Assembly: GCA_003165615.1 (NCBI GenBank)
Contig: PLWR01000074.1
Coordinates: forward strand, 1 to 14,398
Length of the DNA stretch: 14,398 nucleotides
From: Acidobacteriota bacterium
GTDB taxonomy: Bacteria > Acidobacteriota > Terriglobia > UBA7540
Direction: 5' to 3'
A program made the translations under genes and the position numbers. Positions 7,089-13,659 of this stretch are shown here, in pieces (within the stretch, counting starts at the first letter, position 1; the number at the start of each line of letters is the position of its first letter). Below the pieces are notes generated by a model. That model saw nothing but the letters and a program-made list of their open reading frames with translations, did not search any database and was not told the DNA's origin.

Positions 7089-7369
7089 AGTGTTTGGTTC
7101 TCCTCTCAGTGGCTTCTTTGGCAGTGGGCGAATCCGATGTAGCGGCGGCTTTAGAGGTTGCGGAAAAGGTCATTGGCACTGTCATTCCAAGCATAGTGGC
7201 CATCTGTCCGCGGGCCTTTCGGACTCCTTCACGGCGCACCAGATTACAGCCAAGCTCCGCGCGGCGCAACTCCCGTGATTGGACACTCCCGTTATTGGAG
7301 GTGGTGGTGTCATTTGCGGGACACGCGCGCCCCCAGGTGCCGTCATTCCCGCGAAAGCGGGAACCAGCG
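7089..7369. other. Intergenic region upstream of paralog 2, no gene recognised
   Basis: 281 nt between two minus-strand genes, so it holds the leader of paralog 2 and the 3' flank of the glycosyltransferase gene. It includes a 16-nt tandem direct repeat (7267-7282 and 7283-7298, 13 of 16 positions matching, core ACTCCCGT-ATTGG) and the hairpin repeat at 7341-7369 (separate entry). An open frame crosses it on the minus strand, but it has no recognisable protein character and runs into the paralog in the wrong frame. Confidence 0.5.
7341..7369. repeat. Dispersed-type hairpin repeat (TTCCCGC-GAAA-GCGGGAA) beside the glycosyltransferase stop
   Basis: A perfect 7-bp stem TTCCCGC (7346-7352) / GCGGGAA (7357-7363) closed by a GAAA tetraloop, inside CGTCATTCC...ACCAGCG. 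This wording matches a small palindromic repeat that I recall from many bacterial genomes and that often yields spurious SRFRGNDG-type translations. It abuts the minus-strand stop codon at 7370-7372, so in the transcript it would form the 3' end of the glycosyltransferase message. There is no clear U-tract, so a role in 3'-end protection is as likely as termination. Only one copy is in the window. Confidence 0.7.
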
Positions 7370-8665
7370 TTAACCCTCCTCCGGAATGCCCGTTGCAAAT
7401 GCCGCTTCAATGAGATGGACAGCATTGGCGACGCCATTCTCACGGGCTAATTGCTGACCCAGTGAGGCGGCACGTTTAGCCATACCGGAGTCTCGGAGCA
7501 CCTGCTCGATTCCTCTGGCCAACTTGCCTGCCGAGAGGTGATTTCGGGTCAAAGTTTTTCCGCCTGCGCCCAGCCTTCTCAACTCGTCCCCCCAGAAGAA
7601 CTGATCCGCCATGTGCGCCACCACGATGGAGGGGCGTCCTGCCAGGAGGCTTGCCTGAGTTGTTCCGGCGCCGCCGTGATGGACGATGGCAGCACACCGG
7701 GGAAAGACGCGCACATAGGGTGAGCGCTGCACCTTGAAGATCCGTTCATCGGTGTGGAACACGGAAAGATCGTCCACCGGCAACTGGATGACGCCGCGGC
7801 AACCAACCTTCTTGATCGCTTCTGTCCATATAGCCGCCGTCTCGCGAAGGTAATCGAGACTGTTTGGCATCATGCTGCCAAACGTGATATAGACCGGCGG
7901 CGCACCGGAAGACAGGAACCGATCGAGACCCGCCGGGAGTTCTTCCATCCGAGTGTCCAAGGGTGGATTCAAAAAGCCACATACCTGATGCCGCTTGTCC
8001 CAATCTTTGGGTGCGACACAAATGTGTGGACTGACAGCAATCAGGTTGAGCCGTTCGGACGCCCAAGTTTGCGCCATGACGTCCCGGTCTGGCGGCAGTC
8101 CTTCGCGCTTGCGCAAAGCGTTCACGCGCGGCAAGAAAATGCGGTTGATCATCTTCCGCACCAGCGCCCACCCCAAAGGGTAAAACCACTTGCCGAGATC
8201 GGGCAGGCCCGGTGGGCGCATATACGCGGAGGGCAGGCAGTTATGAACCACGTTGAGCGTCGCCATGGGCACGCCAGCTTTTTCCGCGGCCACCCGGAGT
8301 GGATATACAAAGAAATGCCCGATCACGGCGTCGTTGGCCGAGCAAAGCTCGCGAGCCGCCACATACATCGCCTCCATGGCCGGGTCGAAGCCATACTCCA
8401 TAACCATTCTTGCCTGCTGAATGGGGTTTCCAGCAGAGATGATTTCACGCCAGACAGCCTCCACTTCCGCCGGATCATGCATTTCGGGATTGGGTACGGC
8501 GATGAGCTTGAAGCCATACTTATTGGCGACCGCACTGTAATCCCGCCCAATGTTGTCAGTGACGGCAATGGTGACTTCATGCCCGGCGCCAACCAGCCCT
8601 GCGGCCAGCGCCGTGAAGGGTCGAATGTCGCCCTCGCTGCCCCAGGTCTGTAGACCGATCTTCAT
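7370..8665 (-). CDS. GT1-type glycosyltransferase (UDP-glucosyl/rhamnosyl, sterol-glucosyltransferase-like)
   Basis: A 431-residue GT-B fold enzyme that transfers a sugar from a nucleotide sugar to a small lipophilic acceptor. The N-terminal acceptor domain starts MKIGLQTWGSEGDIRPFTAL, with the GDxRP motif of the Glyco_transf_28 family (residues 12-16). The linker includes PPVYITFGSM (256-265), where the donor domain begins. The donor-binding signature is IVHHGGAGTTQASLLAGRP (327-345), followed by ADQFFWGDEL (353-362), whose DQ pair usually contacts the sugar. I chose the ATG at 8665 because AGAGGA (minus strand, 8679-8674) lies 8 nt upstream and family homology starts at once; a longer frame from TTG at 8713 adds 16 residues without family character. 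The start is one nucleotide after the stop of the truncated PIN frame, so translation may be coupled. No membrane segment is evident. Confidence 0.9.
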   Translation of the reverse strand: MKIGLQTWGSEGDIRPFTALAAGLVGAGHEVTIAVTDNIGRDYSAVANKYGFKLIAVPNPEMHDPAEVEAVWREIISAGNPIQQARMVMEYGFDPAMEAMYVAARELCSANDAVIGHFFVYPLRVAAEKAGVPMATLNVVHNCLPSAYMRPPGLPDLGKWFYPLGWALVRKMINRIFLPRVNALRKREGLPPDRDVMAQTWASERLNLIAVSPHICVAPKDWDKRHQVCGFLNPPLDTRMEELPAGLDRFLSSGAPPVYITFGSMMPNSLDYLRETAAIWTEAIKKVGCRGVIQLPVDDLSVFHTDERIFKVQRSPYVRVFPRCAAIVHHGGAGTTQASLLAGRPSIVVAHMADQFFWGDELRRLGAGGKTLTRNHLSAGKLARGIEQVLRDSGMAKRAASLGQQLARENGVANAVHLIEAAFATGIPEEG

Positions 8666-8666
8666 T

Positions 8667-8924
8667 TTATGAGTCCTCTGCTTGCGGGTGAGATGGTAAA
8701 CGGGCTGATACAAGCCGCGGAGTCGCCGCAGCGGCCCTTGTTCGCAGGCTTTTCAGCGGAAGACGAACCCCGAATCTGCGGGAAGCCGCCACGAATTCGC
8801 AGGCCACTTGCCAAAGCAGGACACCGTCGCGGCTGTTGGCAATTAAATCGATGGCGATTTGTTGGCGCTTGGAATCGGCCCGGTCGCAGGCGTAGAGGAG
8901 GACGTTGGTATCAAGCGCGATCAT
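8667..8924 (-). pseudogene. Truncated PIN-domain toxin (VapC-like)
   Basis: The 85-residue frame begins MIALDTNVLLYACD, the first strand of a PIN nuclease with the invariant first metal-binding Asp (D5). Family-like sequence (LLWQVACEFVAASRRFG) continues to about residue 50, including the conserved Glu of the second helix. After that the translation turns into Arg/Ala/Pro-rich sequence without PIN character and stops at TAA 8667-8669. Intact relatives are about 130-140 residues and carry two more acidic metal ligands that are absent here, so ribonuclease activity is unlikely. The ATG at 8924 overlaps the antitoxin reading frame by 14 nt, the normal arrangement for such pairs. The tail contains the ribosome site of the downstream glycosyltransferase. 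A frameshift was looked for in the other minus-strand frames and not found, which suggests a deletion or recombination junction near 8775. Confidence 0.65.
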
Positions 8925-9135
8925 GGAGGTCCTCTCGCGTGGGCAGCGGCCCCTTCGAGAAGAACTGCATGCCGGCGATCCCAGCCTTTAATCGTGCCAC
9001 AGCCGCGTCCCGGTCTCCGAGACTGTCTTCGATGGGCGCAACGATAACGCGTACGCGCGGCTGCTCACGGAGATTTAGATCGACCGCAGGCTTGAGAACC
9101 CCGTGAGTGTAAATGGCCTCCGTGATTTGCGTCAT
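8911..9135 (-). CDS. AF2212-like (DUF104) antitoxin
   Basis: A 74-residue protein whose first part, TQITEAIYTHGVLKPAVDLNLREQPRVRVIV (positions 2-32), is the DUF104/AF2212 signature: a small beta-barrel antitoxin normally paired with a PIN toxin. The remainder (DAAVARLKAGIAGMQFFSKGPLPTREDLHDR by position) fits the toxin-binding tail. ATG at 9135 is preferred over GTG at 9141 because AGGAAGG lies 5 nt upstream of it. It overlaps the PIN frame by 14 nt. The partner toxin is truncated, so this may be an orphan antitoxin, possibly still repressing its own promoter or neutralising a toxin elsewhere. Confidence 0.8.
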   Translation of the reverse strand: MTQITEAIYTHGVLKPAVDLNLREQPRVRVIVAPIEDSLGDRDAAVARLKAGIAGMQFFSKGPLPTREDLHDRA

Positions 9136-9523
9136 GGTCACCTTCCTAGATCGAGATTACTATGAGCTCGGCGGCGGCGCAATCCCTCGAACCGTACCGG
9201 TCACCATTGCGGACGTTTTCCCCAATCGCCGACCCCACAGAACAAGGGTCTGCGCCAACCAGCGGATTTGTTAGGTGGCAACCAAACCTGACGACGCATA
9301 TATCACAGGCGATACCGGTCGAGTTACGAGGTTCCCCAGCGACATTTTGTAGCCTCTAGTGCTGGTTGATTGGTCTTGCCCATCGCCAATCGTCAATCGA
9401 AAATCGACAATTCCCCAATGGCCCGAGGGCGAGATGATTCGATGGCCCGATGATTCGTTTCCCCATCGACTTGCGGAGAAATACCGGTTAGCATCATTGG
9501 AAAAATTGGAATGAGGTCGAATC
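9136..9523. other. Divergent intergenic region between antitoxin and GH42 gene
   Basis: 388 nt with no credible gene. The first 240 nt show no recognised element, and any antitoxin promoter must lie there on the minus strand. The 3' part (9382-9464) is repetitive and has its own entry. The last 12 nt hold the GAGG ribosome site (9513-9516) for the GH42 gene. I found no consensus sigma-70 promoter for either gene. Confidence 0.6.
9382..9464. repeat. Heptamer array plus 16-nt direct repeat upstream of GH42 gene
   Basis: Four units of exact 7-nt period ATCGCCA, ATCGTCA, ATCGAAA, ATCGACA (9382-9409), continuing more loosely as ATTCCCC, AATGGCC. Then a direct repeat of 16 nt: GATGATTCGATGGCCC (9433-9448) and GATGATTCGTTTCCCC (9449-9464), whose first nine bases are identical. 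Unlike the arrays in the infB operon, no opposed arm was found, so no long hairpin is predicted. The fixed 7-nt period links it to the same repeat class. Confidence 0.75.
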
Positions 9524-11653
9524 ATGAATCGATGGTGGACAAGAGTTTTGTGCGGACTAATGAGCATCTGTTTCCTGGCAGCGCCAGCGGCGCACGGGCA
9601 GCAGAAGCCGGCCGCAAGACCGTTCGATTTGATCGAATGGAACGGCGGGAAGTTCATCTATGGCGCGGATTATTATCCCGAGGCTTGGCCGGAAAGCCAA
9701 TGGGAAAAAGACGCCATCATGATGCAGGAGGCGGGTTTCAACTTCGTCCGTCTGGGGGAATTCGCCTGGGTGAAGATGGAGCCGCAGGAAGGCAAATTCG
9801 ATTTCGCCTGGCTTGATCGCGCCCTCAAGGTGCTGAACGCCCACGGCATCCGGGCGGTGCTGGGCACACCCACGGCCTCGCCGCCCGCATGGTTGTATGC
9901 GAAATACCCTGACATCGCGGTGATGGACGCAAATGGGGTCCGCTATCGCTACGGTTCACGCCGCAATTATTGCCTCCACAATCCCGACTTCCGTGCCGCC
10001 ACCGCCCGCATCGTTACCGCCATGGCGGAACATTACAAGGATCATCCCGGAGTGATGGGCTGGCAAATCGACAACGAGTTGTCAGACCCGAAGTGCTACG
10101 ATCCCATCAGCCAGGTGGCCTTCCAAGCCTGGTGCCAGCGCAAATACCACACCCTGGACGCGCTGAACGCTGACTGGGGCACGATCTTCTGGGGCCACAC
10201 CTATTATGACTGGCGGGAGATCCCACTGCCTTGGAATACGCTCTTCAGTACCTACAACCCCAGCCTGGTTCTCGATTTCGACCGCTTCCAGAGCGACTCA
10301 ACGCACGAGTATCTCGACTTCCAGGCGGCGATTCTGCGCAAGATCGCTCCCCACCAGGCCCTTACCGAAAACGAAATGGGGATGTTTCAGGAAACTGATT
10401 GGTACGACCTGAACCGCTCCCTTGACTTCGTCTCGTGGGACAACTACCCGATGATGCAGAAAGATCTCACGCAATATACCCTGGCGGGGTTGGCCCATGA
10501 CGTGATGCGGGGATCGAAGGACAACCAGAATTTCATGATGATGGAGCAGGAAGGCGGATTGGGCGGCTGGGCGACGTATATTGGACATCAGGCCGCGCCC
10601 GCCCTCTATCGAGTTTGGGCTTACCAATCCGTGGCCCACGGCGCCGATGGCATCTGCTATTTCCGCTGGAGGACTTCCCGCTACGGCACGGAACAGTATT
10701 GGGAAGGGATTCTCGATCAGGATAGCTACCGCAATTCCCGCTATTTCACCGTGGCGCAAACCGGAAAGGAATTGGTGCAGCTCACGCCCTTGCTCCATGG
10801 ATCGAAGGTTGTGTCGCCCGTGGCCCTGCTGAATTCCCCCGATTCCCGCTGGGCATTGCAAAATCAGCCGGGAGTGGAAGACTTTCAATACGACCAGCAA
10901 CTTCAGGATTTCTACGACGCCTTTCGCCGCGCAGGTGTAAATGTAGACGTCGCCTTCCCGCCCAGCGACCTCTCTGCTTATCGCATCGTTGTGGCGCCCG
11001 CGCTCTTTGTGAGCGATCAAGCCCTCGTGGATAAGCTCACCGCGTACGTGAAAAACGGCGGGACGTTGATCCTCACGTTTCGCTCGGGCGTCAAAGATGA
11101 GTACAACGTGGTGACAGACCGCACCCTGCCCGGCCCCTTTGCCGACCTGGCCGGCGTGGCCATCCATGAATTTGATCCGCAGATGAATGAAGAACAAGAA
11201 CTCGCGGGACTGGGCGATGCGCGCTTCCCCACCCGCTGCTGGTCTGACATTCTCGATCCCGCCACGGCGAAGGTGGTGGCGACCTATGGCAAGGGCTATT
11301 ATGCGGGAAAGGCCGCCATAACCGTGAACAATGCAGGGAAAGGCTCGGTGTATTACGTCGGGACCGAATCAAAATCCTCGCTCTTTTATGACCGTCTGAT
11401 TTCGCTCGTGGCCAAGAAAAGTCTTGTGGCGCTGAGTGGAAACATTCCGCCGGGCGTGGAAGTGGCGGTTCGTCAAAAGGCGGGCAAGAGAATTATCTTC
11501 GTGCTCAATTACACCGGCGCCAATCAAACCGTACCGCTTGATCAGTCTTACCAGAATGCCCTGACCGGCAGGATGGAAACCATGGATGTGCAGATTCCTG
11601 CGTATGAGGTGAAGGTGCTGACGGAGCAGGCCGTGGCCATCGTGTCCCCATAA
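9524..11653 (+). CDS. Secreted beta-galactosidase, glycoside hydrolase family 42
   Basis: A retaining beta-galactosidase that hydrolyses terminal beta-D-galactosides. The 709-residue protein starts with a Sec signal peptide (RVLCGLMSICFLAAP, likely cleaved after AHG near residue 25), unusual for GH42 enzymes, which are often cytoplasmic. The (beta/alpha)8 catalytic domain opens with FIYGADYYPEAWPESQW (about 44-60) and contains GWQIDNELS (179-187; E185 is the expected acid/base) and FMMMEQEGG (337-345; E341 the expected nucleophile). The spacing of about 155 residues suits the family. The trimerisation domain (about 425-630, with IVVAPALFVSD and GGTLILTFRSG) and a small C-terminal beta domain ending near KVLTEQ follow. 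GAGG at 9513-9516 with 7-nt spacing supports the ATG at 9524. It stands alone on the plus strand, divergent from the antitoxin. Export suggests action on plant or microbial galactan fragments in the periplasm or outside. Confidence 0.95.
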   Translation: MNRWWTRVLCGLMSICFLAAPAAHGQQKPAARPFDLIEWNGGKFIYGADYYPEAWPESQWEKDAIMMQEAGFNFVRLGEFAWVKMEPQEGKFDFAWLDRALKVLNAHGIRAVLGTPTASPPAWLYAKYPDIAVMDANGVRYRYGSRRNYCLHNPDFRAATARIVTAMAEHYKDHPGVMGWQIDNELSDPKCYDPISQVAFQAWCQRKYHTLDALNADWGTIFWGHTYYDWREIPLPWNTLFSTYNPSLVLDFDRFQSDSTHEYLDFQAAILRKIAPHQALTENEMGMFQETDWYDLNRSLDFVSWDNYPMMQKDLTQYTLAGLAHDVMRGSKDNQNFMMMEQEGGLGGWATYIGHQAAPALYRVWAYQSVAHGADGICYFRWRTSRYGTEQYWEGILDQDSYRNSRYFTVAQTGKELVQLTPLLHGSKVVSPVALLNSPDSRWALQNQPGVEDFQYDQQLQDFYDAFRRAGVNVDVAFPPSDLSAYRIVVAPALFVSDQALVDKLTAYVKNGGTLILTFRSGVKDEYNVVTDRTLPGPFADLAGVAIHEFDPQMNEEQELAGLGDARFPTRCWSDILDPATAKVVATYGKGYYAGKAAITVNNAGKGSVYYVGTESKSSLFYDRLISLVAKKSLVALSGNIPPGVEVAVRQKAGKRIIFVLNYTGANQTVPLDQSYQNALTGRMETMDVQIPAYEVKVLTEQAVAIVSP

Positions 11654-11694
11654 CCACACACTTAGGCCCGGCATTTTACCTTCACCGAAACTTC

Positions 11695-12468
11695 ATGCTG
11701 CCTTCACCTGAGTATCATCAGCACCGCACACAATCACACTTTGTCGGTGGATACACTCTGCGTGGCGACCGAGGAATCGATTTGTCTCTCTGTATTCGCG
11801 ACGGAGTCCCTGGCGGCAAGATGATTCTGCCGCCGGGGGGGCAAGACGTAAATACCAAGGTTGAAATATCCCTTCCCAAGGCCTTTGCCGGAAAGATCAC
11901 GCCGTTCGCACAGCCTGCCATTCAACACATCCTGCGCTGGCAGGAATTGAACGACCTTTATTCCTGTGTTAACCAGCCTGAGGATGAGGATCAAATCTGG
12001 GAACGAATCCTGCGGTCCCTCAAGGTCATTTACCAGGTTTCCCCGTAAGATCTTGCCAATATCCCGAAGCAGGGGCCGCTGGTGGTGGTGGCGAATCATC
12101 CCTATGGAGGAATCGAAGGGGTCATCCTTGCGGCCCTGCTGCCCATAAGTTGTGATCCTAAGCAGCACCGAAGGATCGTGTTCTGGGGATGCTCGCAGAA
12201 CTGTAGGCCTGCATTCTCATGGGAATTGCGAGCTTTCGAAGGGCACACAATTCCACTCAATTTGGCACTTTCACTCCGCTCAACCGATAGCGTGTTTATC
12301 TGGCGTCATCCACAGATTGGCGTGATATCGTTATGTCGGGCACGACCAAATAGTCGCCACTTCGCGTGGGACGAAATTCCGGGCGTTCTCCAACGAGGGC
12401 CTGCAACTTCGCAAAATGTCTGTATTGGGTATGCGTGGCTGCTCACACTCAATCCCCCCCGAAGTTGA
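11695..12468 (+). pseudogene. Decayed PlsC/hemolysin-like lysophospholipid acyltransferase
   Basis: The frame from ATG 11695 contains acyltransferase-family sequence: ISLPKAFAGKITPFAQPAIQ, then LRWQELNDLYS, then IWERILRSLKVIYQVSP, where it hits TAA at 12046-12048. The same frame continues at once with DLANIPKQGPLVVVANHPYGGIEG, the acyltransferase block with the catalytic His (NHPxGGIEG subtype of the NHx4D motif). After about position 12147 (AALLP) the frame stays open to TGA 12466-12468, but the sequence loses family character, and the glycerol-binding and C-terminal blocks expected in a protein of about 260 residues or more are missing. There is no Shine-Dalgarno at 11695; ATG 11821 is an internal alternative. 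Both an in-frame nonsense codon and a lost 3' half point to an inactive remnant. Read-through of the TAA is possible but would not restore the missing part. Confidence 0.65.
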
Positions 12469-12605
12469 TTAGCTGATGGATTATAGTGTGGCAGGAATAT
12501 TTTTGCCTCTATTATGCATAACCGCTGTCCGAGGAACCAAAGTCCAAGTTCTTCCGAAGCAAGGCGGATACCAGAGAGCGCTGAGTTGAGCCTAGGGCAA
12601 GAAGC
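12469..12605. other. Intergenic, no gene recognised
   Basis: 137 nt between the decayed acyltransferase (+) and the convergent membrane-protein gene (-). The first half is visibly AT-rich compared with its neighbours. No convincing bidirectional terminator hairpin was found. Confidence 0.5.
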
Positions 12606-13337
12606 TTACCGATCGGAGGGGGCGACGGAGACGCGCGTGCCCCGGTCCATGAGGACTTGGAGGTCGAGGGCGAGTTCTTGCGCTCCCTCCGGCGACTGGC
12701 AGGCCAGGAGGGTGCGGAAGGCCAGCAGGGTTTCCTTGGCAATCAGGTCAAAATCGTGGAAATAGTAATCCAAGCGGTTCCACACTTCGCTGGAACAATC
12801 AAGCGTGCGTTCGCCCTCGCGGCAAGTACGCCGAAACTCCCTGCGCAGGAGGGAACTGGTCCGGAACAATACGCGCAATTTCAGCGCAAAGCGGCCTTTT
12901 GAGCTGAACAGGATTTGGTCCAGAAACTCGTACAGGGCGACATTGTCAATCACGACGCGTGATTTGAAGTGCCCCACAGCGACGCGGCGGACAATAACGA
13001 TCCCCGGGGTGGCGGGCAAAAACTTGGCAAGCACACTTTGTACGCCGGTGACGAGTTCCGTAAGGCGCTCCCATTCTCCCAGGGCGAGGCGCACCACGTG
13101 CCAGGCCATCTCCTGCCGCTCTGCCTCCCGCTCGCCAAACGCCTCATTGAGGGTGATGCCGAGGATGGTGGTCTGGGTTTCAATCTCTTGCGCGACAGGC
13201 TGGTAGATAGCCTGCAAGTCTCCGCGCAGGCCTCCCAGCCCGGATCCATGAGCCTTTCCCCTGGCGCCCATATCCAAGATACGGCGCAAGAATAAAGCCA
13301 CGAGCGCGAAGACCAATCCGGCAATCAGCCACCGCAT
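12606..13337 (-). CDS. Single-pass membrane-anchored protein of unknown function
   Basis: A 243-residue protein not recognised as any named family. The N-terminus MRWLIAGLVFALVALFLRRIL is one strong membrane helix followed by basic residues, so the rest is probably cytoplasmic. The soluble part is mostly helical and charged, with long runs such as residues about 45-90 (QEIETQTTILGITLNEAFGEREAERQ by position) suggesting a coiled or bundled structure, and a Cys-containing segment later (RRTCREGERTLDCSSEVWNRLDYYFHDFD by position). The frame is open to ATG 13397 (263 residues) and also has ATG 13361. I prefer 13337 because the membrane helix begins there and because TTGAAG - 17 nt - TATAAT on the minus strand would start transcription at or next to this ATG. 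The gene is divergent from lysS. Start certainty is moderate and function is unknown. Confidence 0.7.
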   Translation of the reverse strand: MRWLIAGLVFALVALFLRRILDMGARGKAHGSGLGGLRGDLQAIYQPVAQEIETQTTILGITLNEAFGEREAERQEMAWHVVRLALGEWERLTELVTGVQSVLAKFLPATPGIVIVRRVAVGHFKSRVVIDNVALYEFLDQILFSSKGRFALKLRVLFRTSSLLRREFRRTCREGERTLDCSSEVWNRLDYYFHDFDLIAKETLLAFRTLLACQSPEGAQELALDLQVLMDRGTRVSVAPSDR

Positions 13338-13400
13338 TCCAAAAATTATAGGCAATTGCATCTCCAACTTCAAGTCAGAACTTGAAATAAGTATCAAGTT
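13338..13400 (-). promoter_or_regulatory. Predicted promoter with overlapping palindromic operator
   Basis: On the minus strand -35 TTGAAG (13373-13368), a 17-nt spacer, and -10 TATAAT (13350-13345) predict a transcript start at about 13337-13339, i.e. a leaderless or nearly leaderless message. A perfect palindrome TTCAAGT-CAGA-ACTTGAA (13369-13386) overlaps the -35, and a third half-site TCAAGTT lies at 13394-13400. Such a layout suits repression by a dimeric regulator. No regulator gene is in the window. Confidence 0.45.
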
Positions 13401-13579
13401 ATGGGAGTGCTATGTATAAATCGTGGATGTACTTTGGCATGAACATAACCTGCAAAGCGAATAAGTTTAAGATGACGTGGTCGAATTGTCGGCATGATGA
13501 GTTTCACTCACATTTATAAATATACCGCTTCAAGCCACGGGGCATTCCGAAATGGGTCATTACCATTGCACCCCTTTTC
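13401..13579. other. AT-rich divergent intergenic stretch
   Basis: Together with 13338-13400 and the lysS leader this forms a 322-nt gap without a gene. The stretch to about 13530 is clearly richer in A and T than the genes on both sides. No tRNA, small ORF with ribosome site, or hairpin terminator was identified. Confidence 0.5.
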
Positions 13580-13609
13580 TTGACACTGTTTTCGACTGCC
13601 ACCTATAAT
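13580..13609 (+). promoter_or_regulatory. Consensus sigma-70 promoter of lysS
   Basis: TTGACA (13580-13585), an 18-nt spacer and TATAAT (13604-13609) match both housekeeping hexamers exactly. Transcription would start near 13616, giving a leader of about 44 nt before the GTG at 13660. This is the best promoter in the window. Confidence 0.85.
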
Positions 13610-13659
13610 GCCCGTTACATCGATGCGTCAAAACTCTCCACAGATTGTAGGTAATCTCC

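Noticed and set aside
6916..7443. 175-codon minus-strand frame containing SRFRGNDG
   Set aside because: The SRFRGNDG part is a typical translation of the dispersed palindromic repeat, and the frame overlaps the Tat signal region of paralog 2 out of frame.
8667..8924. PIN toxin restored by a simple frameshift
   Set aside because: Reading the other two minus-strand frames between about 8775 and 8667 gives no PIN second-half motifs, so a single frameshift does not explain the truncation.
9471..9494. TTGCGG ... TAGCAT as a promoter of the GH42 gene
   Set aside because: The spacer is only about 12 nt and both hexamers are poor matches.
12319..12465. 48-residue protein-like frame ending SHSIPPEVD on the plus strand, overlapping the acyltransferase remnant
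   Set aside because: It looks somewhat protein-like, but it has no start with a ribosome site, follows a stop codon directly, and I cannot match it to a family.
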